Assembly (NCBI GenBank): GCA_018457305.1
Contig: JAGYHM010000004.1
Coordinates: forward strand, 1 to 27,887
DNA length: 27,887 bases
Origin: Fusobacterium sp.
GTDB lineage: Bacteria; Fusobacteriota; Fusobacteriia; Fusobacteriales; Fusobacteriaceae
Reading direction: 5' to 3'
Part shown: positions 1 to 8,291 of the stretch, in pieces
How positions within the stretch are numbered: the first letter of the stretch is position 1
Layout of the letters: each line of letters opens with the position of its first letter
Program-made: the position numbers and the translations under genes
The notes under the pieces: model-generated
Database searches by the model: none
What the model saw: only the letters and a program-made list of their open reading frames with translations
Told to the model about the DNA's origin: nothing

Positions 1-2
1 TA

Positions 3-386
3 AAAAATATAAATTTTGATGATGGTGATTTAATTATACTTCCCGGTGGCTATCCAGGTTATATAAATTTGAGAGAAAATAAAGAAGTTGTTGAAATTGT
101 TAAAAATTATTTAGAAAAAGATAAGTATGTTGCTGCCATTTGTGGTGCTCCTACTATTTTTTCTTATAATAATTTAGCTTTGGGAAGAAAAATTACAGGA
201 CATAGTTCAACTAAAAACGAGCTTTCAGAAAATCATATTTATACTGATGAGCCTATCTTTGCTGATAAAAATATTATCACAGGAATAGGTGCTGGTCATT
301 CACTTGATTTTGCTTTCTTAATTGCAGAACAATTTTTTTCAAAAGAAAAAATTTTAGAAGTGAAAAAAGGGATGGAGTTAATTTAA
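3..386 (+). CDS. DJ-1/PfpI-family protein, 3' part (5' end outside window)
   Basis: The reading frame is open from the first bases of the window, so the gene starts upstream. About 127 residues are visible. The sequence LILPGG-type strand followed by YPG (frame read from base 3) and then AAICGAPTIF fits the DJ-1/PfpI/ThiJ superfamily; the Cys of AICGAP sits at the nucleophile elbow where these proteins carry their reactive cysteine. A following GRKITGHSS segment and a late G-x-G-H turn also match the family. Members act as glyoxalases, deglycases, chaperones or proteases, and the exact role cannot be told from this part. A TTG at 69 could be mistaken for the start, but the conserved PGG strand lies before it. 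The gene ends just ahead of a bidirectional terminator. Confidence 0.85.
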   Translation, partial: KNINFDDGDLIILPGGYPGYINLRENKEVVEIVKNYLEKDKYVAAICGAPTIFSYNNLALGRKITGHSSTKNELSENHIYTDEPIFADKNIITGIGAGHSLDFAFLIAEQFFSKEKILEVKKGMELI

Positions 387-431
387 AAATAATTTTTCAA
401 AATAAAATTATTATATGTAAATTTAATAATC

Positions 432-470
432 AAAAAAACAAGAGAGAATAAATTCTCTCTTGTTTTTATT
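432..470. terminator. Bidirectional rho-independent terminator
   Basis: A perfect 10-bp stem (439-448 with 453-462) with a 4-base loop is flanked by an A7 run on the left and a T-rich run on the right. It lies between the + strand DJ-1 gene and the - strand adhesin gene, which converge here, so it can end both transcripts. Confidence 0.85.
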
Positions 471-509
471 ATAGATTAAAAATATATTTATACTTTTAAA
501 ATATTTTTC

Positions 510-3500
510 TTACCATTTATAAGAAGCTCCTAGTCTTACATCTACTCCAACTTCTTTATTTTTAGCAGATTTTACTCTAACACTCATCATAGGAGTAATT
601 CCATTTTCATAAGCTTTAGATGCTCCTAATTCTACTGAACCTCTTACATTAGATTTTTTAATTGTTACCGAATTAGATGTTCCTACTTGTTCAAGTTTTT
701 GATCGTTGTTTCCTGCTCTTAATTCAGGTCTAATATAAACTTCTAATCCATCATTATATCTTTTAGCAGCTTTTACACTTACATCTGCTAAATATCCAAA
801 TCTTGATTTTAAGTTTACTTTTTTATCTAATTTAGTTTCACCAGAATAAGTTAAGTATAATCCTAATCTTGGTTCAACATAACTACTATTTGATAAAGCT
901 ATTCTATTAGCATAAGTTCCATATAAATCTATATTGTGGTTGTTTGCTCCTTTATAATTTGCTAGTCTATATCTTGCAAATGCTTTGAAATCGTCTTTAT
1001 GTTTGAAAGTTGCCCCAAGCATATAATGATTTGCTATTTGACTATCAAATTCAACGAATGCTCCCACTCTATAATCTTTATTTTCTAATTCTTTAGAAAA
1101 TCCTGCTTGTACTACACCGATAATTTTATCTATTCTTCTATCTTTTTTATTAGCTTTTTCTGCAGCTCTTCCTGCTCTTTCAAGCATAGAAACTACTCCA
1201 CCTTTAACATTAAAGTATTTATCTTCTCCTGCTCTATCTATTATTGTTTTATCTGTATAAGTGAAGGCATCAGCATATTTTCCATATTCTTTTTCTAAGT
1301 CAATTAAATCTTCTTTTAAATTTTTAATTGCTTCTTCAATTGCTCTTCTAGCTTCTTCTACTTCTTTTTGTGTAGCATTAGGATCATTAAACACTTTTTT
1401 TCCAGCAACAATAGCATCTTCTAATTCTTTATAGCTTTTTGCTGTATAATTTTCTTTTTTATATTTATTTGCAGTTAAAATAGTTTCTTTTAATTTTAAT
1501 TTTACTACTTCTAATTTATCTACTAAGTTTTCTTTAGCATCTTTTACTGCTTTTACAGCTGCATCTATTTCTTCTTGTGTTGCTTTTGGATTATCAAATA
1601 CTTTTTGTGCTTCTGCTATTGCTTCTTTATATTTTTTTACTGATTCTTCAGTTTTCCCAGCAGTAGTTTCTGATTTTTTTTCTTCATCTATTGCAGTTTT
1701 TAAATCAGCTTTATTTATTTCTTTGGGTTTATCTTCTAATTTCTTTTCTGCATCTTCTATTGATTTTTTAGCTGCATTAACTTGTTCTTGTGTTGCTTTT
1801 GGATCATCAAGTACTTTTTGTGCTTCTGCTACAACTTTTTTAAATTCCTCTACTGATTTTTCAGTTTTTCCAGCAGTAGTTTTTTCATCATTAGCATTAT
1901 CAAGAGCAGTTTTTAAAGGATCTTTATTTACAGTTGGTTCTGGTTTAGGTTTGGGAGTTTCTTTTGAATCTCCTTTAACTACTTCTATTGTAGTTATTTT
2001 ATCAAATCCACCTACTTCTTTTATTATTTCTTTCCATTTTTCTGAATTAATCTTATAAGTTCCAAAACTAAATGTTGCAATATCTTTTAAAGCTCCATAA
2101 TCTTTTCCATTTACTTTTAATTTAGGATTAAGTGCTTCAAATTTAGGTTTACCCTCTTTATCTAAGTAAAAATTTCTTGATTTATCTTTGATTCCTATTT
2201 CTAATTTATCTATTGTAACTTTTGTAAAATCAGCTCCCTTTAATTCATATCCTTCTACTGAAACTACAGGCACTATTTTTGTTGGAGCTACTGGTTTTGG
2301 AGCTGGTTTAGTATTATCAAGTTTTCTATTTACAATACCACTATAAGTTTCTCCATCAGTTACTAATTCTATTCTAAATTCTTTTACACCTGTAAAATCT
2401 TTTAAAGAATTTATATCATCAATACTAAATGTACTTGGACCATCCCATTTAAATCCTGCTTCCTTCATTGTTCCAAAAGATTTCTCATTTATTTTTATTT
2501 TTGTATTCTTTAAAAATTCTTTTATTTCGTTAGAGTCAGTCATATCTTGTTTATCTTTTCCTATTACAAGTTTAAGTTTATTTTTTTGTGAAGTTGAAAA
2601 AGTACTTTGCTCACTTATAGAATATTTAGATGCTGGAGTAGTAGCCTCTCTTTTTTCATTGTTTACAGTTCCTTCTACAAATTTATTATTTCCTACACCT
2701 ACTTTAATTGAAAGTGTAGTAGCTTTTTCTAACTCTTTTGAAATATTTTTAGTTGGTATTCTAATACCACCATCAATTATTCCTGCTCCTATAACCGATA
2801 ATTTATAATCTGTTCCATTTATTGTTATAGTTTCATTGTCTATAATTTTTTTTATTTCATCTCTTGAAAGTTTGTTTCCATCTTTTGTTAAATTTATCAA
2901 AAGATTTGGACTATCTTTTTTTAAATCTTGACCTGTCATTGCAAATTCAGGTTCCGTTGTTACTGGTGGTTTTGAATCTTTTGCAAATACTTCTATTGAA
3001 GTTATTTTACTAATCCCACCCACTGTTGTTAATATTTCTTTCCATTTAGCCTCATTTATTATGTAGTTTCCCAAACTGAATGTTGAAATATCTTTTAAAA
3101 GACCATAATTTGTTCCATTTACTTTTAGTTTAGGATTTAATGCTTCAAATTTGGTTTTACGATCATCATTTAGGTAGTTACCAGCTGTATCCTCAACTGA
3201 TATTGTTAATTCATTTTCTGTAACTCTTGCTACTTCATCAAGTCTATAACCTGGCACAGAAACTATTGGTTTTACTGATGATTCTGCAGGTTTAGCTACT
3301 AATTTTACTTTTGCTAACTTATCTGCTGCTGCTTGAATCTCTTCTTGTGTTTTTGCTGTTTTTAAACTTTCTTTTGCAGCATTTATTGCAGTTGTTAATT
3401 TCTCTATTGAATCTTGTGTTTTATTTGTTTTATCTAAACCTTCAGCAGTGGCTATTGCATCTTCCAATGGTTTTTTATTTAATACCACTTTTTCCTCTAA

Positions 3501-4197
3501 TTTTACTCCCGCTAACTTATCTGCTGCTGCTTGTATTTCTGCTTGTGTTGTTGCTGATTTTAAAATTCCTTCTGCTTCTGTTATTGCAGTTGTTAATTTC
3601 TCTATTGATTCTTGTGTTTTATTTGTTTTATCTAAACCTTTTGCTGTTGCTATTGCATCTTCTAATGGTTGTTTATTTAGTACTACTGGAGGTGTAGTTG
3701 TACCAGTAGGCTTTGGTCCAGCATATTTTTCTTTCTGTTCATCAGTTAATTGATTAGGAAGTTCACAACTCAAAAATACTTCTCCATTTTTAATTATCTC
3801 TATTTTCATTTTAGGATTATCTGACCAAATTTCTTTATTAATCTTTTGTTTAAAACTATCATGATATGGTGATAAATCATAACCACTCCAACCTGCTATA
3901 AATCCTAATACTTTAGGACTACCATAATCATTTCCATTTATTTTGATAGTTGTTCCTTCCATCAACTTCTCTAAAGCACCTTTATAAATCTCTGTTCCAC
4001 CTTTATATACAGATATTCTAATACCATTATCATCTAAATAAGATCCCAATATTTACAGTATATCCATTTGCATAATTAGATATAACCAAATTTTTATTCA
4101 AATTATTTGTTGCTGTTTGTGCATTAACAAGAGTATTATTAACAGCAACAGTTAATGCTAGTGTACATAGTGTAAAACTTAATAATTTTCTTTTCAT
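510..4197 (-). CDS. FIVAR-repeat surface adhesin with autotransporter-like barrel; frameshift after signal peptide
   Basis: The long open part (510-4049, about 1179 codons) has no signal peptide and would have to begin at a TTG. In another frame, an ATG at 4197 behind a GGAG ribosome site (4208-4211) encodes MKRKLLSFTLCTLALTVAV..., a clear Sec signal ending near VNA-QT, followed by TVNIG. Removing one G from the GGG at 4045-4047 joins the two frames smoothly, so I treat this as one gene with a one-base insertion. Domains, numbered on the long part: an unrecognised ~80-residue module near 9-95; two FIVAR-like helical repeats at 122-255; four more copies of the module at about 276-355, 379-457, 488-570 and 611-690; three FIVAR-like repeats at 708-913; then a barrel of about 235 residues ending in SYKW, with the terminal aromatic residue usual for outer-membrane barrels. 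FIVAR repeats occur in Gram-positive adhesins as spacer or ligand-binding rods. The likely role is surface adhesion. As written the exported product is broken; sequencing error is possible. Confidence 0.75.
1310..1928 (-). repeat. Three C-terminal FIVAR repeats in the adhesin gene
   Basis: Two units of exactly 71 codons (1716-1928 and 1503-1715) start with NKxxLKTA and share TTAGKTE-SV, EAQKV and the DPKATQE / NPKATQE turn. A third, more diverged unit follows to about 1310 with a DPNATQKEV turn. These repeats form a helical stalk just before the barrel. Confidence 0.8.
3291..3686 (-). repeat. Two near-identical 198-bp FIVAR repeats in the adhesin gene
   Basis: Units at 3489-3686 and 3291-3488 are both 66 codons. 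They start VVLNK(Q/K)PLEDAIATA and run through GLDKTNKTQ-SIEKLTTAI to EIQAAADKLA. The DNA is also closely similar, which suggests recent duplication or gene conversion and makes unit-number change by recombination possible. Confidence 0.85.
4030..4197 (-). other. Signal-peptide fragment of the frameshifted adhesin gene
   Basis: Read without correction, the ATG at 4197 gives a 55-residue peptide ending at a TGA (4030-4032). It holds the whole Sec signal peptide (basic start, hydrophobic core, small residues at VNA) and about 25 residues of mature protein. It overlaps the start of the long downstream frame by about 20 bases. Confidence 0.7.
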
Positions 4198-4258
4198 ATT
4201 TTTTATTCTCCTTTTTTTAATAAAATAATAAATTTCTTTTTTTAAATAATAAATTAAA

Positions 4259-4287
4259 ATAATAATCGTCCCTTAAAATCATATCAA
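4259..4287 (-). promoter_or_regulatory. Promoter of the adhesin gene
   Basis: Reading the - strand, TTGATA (4287-4282), 17 bases, then TATTAT (4264-4259), each five of six to the sigma-70 consensus. The transcript would begin near 4252, about 55 bases ahead of the ATG at 4197. It lies downstream of the large hairpin at 4353-4427, so the adhesin can be transcribed apart from the autotransporter. Confidence 0.55.
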
Positions 4288-4352
4288 TTTCTATTATTTA
4301 AAAAGAATTTACTATACTCCATCACCTCCTAAAATAATTTTTTTTCTGACAA

Positions 4353-4427
4353 AAGGGAGCATATCTTAGAGTTTCTTTTAAATTTATTTAATTAGAAACT
4401 CTTAGATGCCCCAGAGAGTTCTCCCTT
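4353..4427 (-). terminator. Large imperfect hairpin after the autotransporter gene (terminator or RNA processing site)
   Basis: An inner stem of 14 positions with one mismatch (4363-4376 with 4394-4407) is enclosed by AAGGGAG / CTCCCTT (4353-4359 with 4421-4427). On the - strand only four T residues follow the structure, so as a simple terminator it is weak. It fills the gap between the autotransporter stop and the adhesin promoter. The rest of 4198-4469 is AT-rich leader. Confidence 0.5.
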
Positions 4428-4469
4428 GCTAAATTTTTATTTGAATTTTTTATAAATTATAAAAATTTT

Positions 4470-7400
4470 TTAAAATACATAACCTGCTTTAACTCCAATT
4501 TTTACATTGTTTTCTTCTGAGTTAGTCAAGTATGTTCCTTCTAATCCGTAATTAAATCCATCTTCTTCTTGTACGTTGTAATCAATAAATACTTTTAAAG
4601 CATCTTTCTTAACTTTATCTCCACTTATTTTGAAATCTGAAGTAGAGTTTTTAACTCTTGCATTTAAGTCTTTGTTACTATAACCCCATAAACCTACAAC
4701 TCCATAAATTCCTGCTGATAAACTAGATTTCATATCATAATCAAATAAAGTTTTTCTAACAGCAACTCCAAGTTCTCCATCAATATAATTATAACTTTTA
4801 TTATCTACTTCTAATGCTAATCCATTTTTTTCGTTAACTGATGATTGATTTACAAAAGTATGAGATAAAAGTCCTTTAACTTCAAAAGCAACATCTTCAT
4901 GAATTGGGAAATTAGTAACTATTCCTGTGTAAGTATTTAATGCTCCAAGATTTGCTGTTCCTTTTGATACCAATTCTTGATAGTTATTTTTTAATTGTCT
5001 GTTTACATTATATCTTCCATATTGAACACCAGTACCACTTATCCAATTAAGATTTGGTCTTACTTCTTTATTCAAGTAAGCCCCCATATATGCACTTACA
5101 CCCTTAATTGTAGATTCAGTTGCAACATAGTTCATTTTTCTTGGATGAATTTCTGTGAAATCTGTATTAGCTCCCCCAAACATAAATCCTAAAATATCAT
5201 CTTGTGAAACTTTCTTTTCATAAAGTCCATAAGCAGTGTAGATATTTCCTTTGAAGAAATCTTGAACTGTTCTTGAAGAAATAAATCCACCTCTTGCATA
5301 ATTTTTATTCTTTTTCATATCTTTAAATAAATTATGGTCTATATCAAATGGTAAGTTAGTATAAGTAGAAATTTCTTTTTGACCTATTTTATTCAATTTA
5401 GAATAAATATTTTTTTCTTTCATTTGATTTAAAATAGTTTTAAATTCTTTCAACACTTCTTCTTCTTTGATAGTATAGAATAATGTGTAATTCATTTCAT
5501 TGAATACTATACTTTCTGAGAAATTATTATCATTTATAATCCCTAAAAGTTCTTCATTTATTGCATTATCATCATAAGCAATAAAACTTTTCATATCAGC
5601 TCTTAAATTTTTCAATTTTTCTACTGCTATTTTCCAATCTTTTTTATTTATTTTTTCTTTTGTTTCATTTATTTTTATTTTAATATCGTTTAAAATTCCT
5701 ATTTTATCATATTTATTGCTTAATTTTTCTATAAGAGCTGTGTCTAACTCACTAAGAGTTTTTTCCATCGCTATCATTTTATTTGCTAATTCTTCTTTAT
5801 CAATACCACCTAAGTTCTTTGTACTTGTTACTTCTATAAAGTTTATTTCTTTATCTAAGTTGTTTACTAGCTCAAATTTCTTTTTTATATCTTCTTTTAA
5901 ATCTATGAATTCTTTTAATGAAGACATTTCTTTAAACTGTCTACTTTTTTCTACGGAATTTTGAACCTCAGGAGTATTTTTTAAAATTTCTAATTTTTCT
6001 AAAATATCTTTTTTTAATTCATCATCCAGATTAAATTGTGAAGAATTATTATAAATATCTTCAACAGATTTATATTTAAGTCCAACTATCAAAGCAATTT
6101 TTTTAGCTTTTTTCAATTCATCATCTTCATAACTCGTAAAAAAAGTTTCCTTATTAGTTGTAGTAAGAGTTGGTTGAAGTTTAACAATTTCTTCTCCATT
6201 TTTTATACTTTTATAAACTTCATTTTCTTCATCTGTCAGTCTTTTAATTTTATCTTTAATTTCAACATTTAGTAAAGTATTACCATTTTTAGCTTCTTTA
6301 CTACTAATAGTTGTTGCTATTGAATCTGGAACGATAGTTGCACGAGTATCTAATCCTCTAATTTTGTATTTTAAACTTCTTCCCATATCTATTGTAGAAT
6401 TTTCGTTTAATCTACTTGTCATAAGTTCTATTGCAAAATCATTTCTAGGTTCCATTATAGATATTTCAGGATCATCTACATTGACCACAGAAGAACTTAC
6501 AAATCTAATATTCTTATCTGAATCTTTTAAAGCATGTTGAATTAAATATCCTTCAACATTTTTAACTTTTGGGTCAATATCTAAAGTTAAAGAACTACGA
6601 CCAGCAACACTTCTTCCAATTTGAAAAATATCTATATTTTTTAGTTTTGCATAAGCACCTAAAATAATACTTGAATCGTATTTCCCAGTAAACTCATTTG
6701 CTACCTTTAACCTATTGTTTCCTTGACCTAAATCAATAGTTCCATTAACCCTTCCTTTACCTCTAAGCTCTACATTTATTGCTGAACCACTTAAATTTAT
6801 TCTACTGTTGTTAATTGTTAATCTTCCCCATTTTCCATTATCTCCAAAACCATATTTTTCTGGGATTGTATTTTGTTCCATAATCCCCAAATCATTTTCT
6901 TCGTTCCATAGTTTTGAAAGTAAAGGACTTAATTTCTTATACTCATCTAAAAGTTTTTTCTGCTCTTCTGTTTTTGAATTATATACTTTATCTTTTTCTT
7001 CTTGATCAAAAAAATTATTCATATCCACATAAATATACCAATCTTCTGGAAAAATAGGATTATTTTTTATTTCCTTTAATTTTTTATCTAAATCATCATG
7101 TTCTTTTTTTACTTTCTTTCTTTTTTCTGAAATAGGTTTTAATTCCTTATTCATAGCTTCTAAATCTTTTTGATATTCTCCACTTTTTTCAAAAGGAGTT
7201 ACCCATTTCTTTTTAAAATCTTCTTCTGACATAGATTTTTTATCTTTAAAATACTCTTTAAATTTTGAGTTAGCATTATAGCCTCCTTCTTCGGCTGTCT
7301 TAATTGTTTCTGCTAAATCATCTCCATTTATCGTTATTTCTTTCTCTTGATTTAATCTATCTTCAACTAAAATATCTCCTTTTTTTGTATAGATAAGTTT

Positions 7401-8273
7401 TCCAGCACTATTTTTAGGATTATCAAAAATTTCATACTTATAAATATCTGTAAAAACTTTATCTACAAATGGAATTTCATCTTTATCATCTTTATTTTTA
7501 GCTTCAGTATATGGCTCTATATTCCAATATATTTTCCATTTTTTCCCGTCAACCATACTATAAAGATTTGCTCCATCTTGTACTAACTTTTCTCCAGTAT
7601 ATTTTTCTAATCTTCCTTTTAAAAAAGTAGCAACATCTTTTTTATCTTTACCTTCTATTTTGGACTTATATTCATCAATAGAAATATCAAGAGCATCTAA
7701 ATCTTTTTTACCAACTCTTCTATATTCTCCTAATAATACATATCTATCATTTTTTTCTTTCTTTACCTCTTCTAATGATTTATCAAATTTTTTCGTATCT
7801 TCAATTATAATATCTTTTACTGTATTATTATTACCCATATAAACCCTTTTCCAGTTCCCTTCTCTTTGGAAAGAAAGTTTTTCTAAAAGTTCTTTATCTA
7901 TGGCATTCTTACCGCTTTTAATTAAACTTGATACTGGAATATAAGCTATTTCATCTGAAGATGTTTTCCCCATTTTTTCTGTCCATTCTCCACTATTATC
8001 TCCATAAAGAAATTGATGAATTGGGACTAAATCAATCGCATCTTGTGCATTTTTTACATATCTAGTTTTTCCTTTAAAATATCTTTTATCATTCCCAATT
8101 TGTTCATGATAAGCATCAACAAATCTTAATAAATCATCATAAGCTTGACCTTCAAAACCATTTAATAAAACTTGTTCACTTTTAAGATTATAATGTGGCT
8201 TCCCTTTATATGTGTCTGCATATACAGAAGAAGCAATTACTAAACTTGCTACTGCTAATATATATTTTTTCAT
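4470..8273 (-). CDS. Autotransporter-like outer-membrane protein with helical passenger
   Basis: This 1267-residue protein starts with a Sec signal (MKKYILAVASLVIASSVYA-DT) behind an AGGAG site. It ends with about 276 residues (from roughly 990) of alternating amphipathic strands that close with KAGYVF, the terminal Phe typical of autotransporter barrels. The passenger is unusual. Residues 20-340 are mixed, 340-470 are Lys/Glu-rich and probably coiled coil, 480-575 are strand-rich (LTINNSRINLSGSAINV and similar runs that look beta-helix-like), and about 735-960 return to long charged helices before the barrel. I see no serine-protease GDSGS motif, so it is not a SPATE-type protease. It follows a TonB receptor gene by 18 bp and is probably cotranscribed with it. 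A surface binding or ligand-presenting role for that receptor is possible but inferred. No specific family name is recognised. Confidence 0.8.
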   Translation of the reverse strand: MKKYILAVASLVIASSVYADTYKGKPHYNLKSEQVLLNGFEGQAYDDLLRFVDAYHEQIGNDKRYFKGKTRYVKNAQDAIDLVPIHQFLYGDNSGEWTEKMGKTSSDEIAYIPVSSLIKSGKNAIDKELLEKLSFQREGNWKRVYMGNNNTVKDIIIEDTKKFDKSLEEVKKEKNDRYVLLGEYRRVGKKDLDALDISIDEYKSKIEGKDKKDVATFLKGRLEKYTGEKLVQDGANLYSMVDGKKWKIYWNIEPYTEAKNKDDKDEIPFVDKVFTDIYKYEIFDNPKNSAGKLIYTKKGDILVEDRLNQEKEITINGDDLAETIKTAEEGGYNANSKFKEYFKDKKSMSEEDFKKKWVTPFEKSGEYQKDLEAMNKELKPISEKRKKVKKEHDDLDKKLKEIKNNPIFPEDWYIYVDMNNFFDQEEKDKVYNSKTEEQKKLLDEYKKLSPLLSKLWNEENDLGIMEQNTIPEKYGFGDNGKWGRLTINNSRINLSGSAINVELRGKGRVNGTIDLGQGNNRLKVANEFTGKYDSSIILGAYAKLKNIDIFQIGRSVAGRSSLTLDIDPKVKNVEGYLIQHALKDSDKNIRFVSSSVVNVDDPEISIMEPRNDFAIELMTSRLNENSTIDMGRSLKYKIRGLDTRATIVPDSIATTISSKEAKNGNTLLNVEIKDKIKRLTDEENEVYKSIKNGEEIVKLQPTLTTTNKETFFTSYEDDELKKAKKIALIVGLKYKSVEDIYNNSSQFNLDDELKKDILEKLEILKNTPEVQNSVEKSRQFKEMSSLKEFIDLKEDIKKKFELVNNLDKEINFIEVTSTKNLGGIDKEELANKMIAMEKTLSELDTALIEKLSNKYDKIGILNDIKIKINETKEKINKKDWKIAVEKLKNLRADMKSFIAYDDNAINEELLGIINDNNFSESIVFNEMNYTLFYTIKEEEVLKEFKTILNQMKEKNIYSKLNKIGQKEISTYTNLPFDIDHNLFKDMKKNKNYARGGFISSRTVQDFFKGNIYTAYGLYEKKVSQDDILGFMFGGANTDFTEIHPRKMNYVATESTIKGVSAYMGAYLNKEVRPNLNWISGTGVQYGRYNVNRQLKNNYQELVSKGTANLGALNTYTGIVTNFPIHEDVAFEVKGLLSHTFVNQSSVNEKNGLALEVDNKSYNYIDGELGVAVRKTLFDYDMKSSLSAGIYGVVGLWGYSNKDLNARVKNSTSDFKISGDKVKKDALKVFIDYNVQEEDGFNYGLEGTYLTNSEENNVKIGVKAGYVF

Positions 8274-8291
8274 TTTATCACTTCTCCTTTA

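Noticed and set aside
1723..2058. Open frames on the + strand inside the adhesin gene (also at 1107-1298, 3311-3697, 3448-3753)
   Set aside because: They are antisense to the repeat-rich coding sequence, low in complexity (Leu- or Ser-rich), and have no ribosome sites.
4277..4322. Short - strand frame MEYSKFFLNNRN after AGGAGGTG near 4322, possible leader peptide of the adhesin
   Set aside because: The spacing from AGGAGG to ATG is only about two bases and the frame lies upstream of the predicted transcription start, so there is little to support translation.
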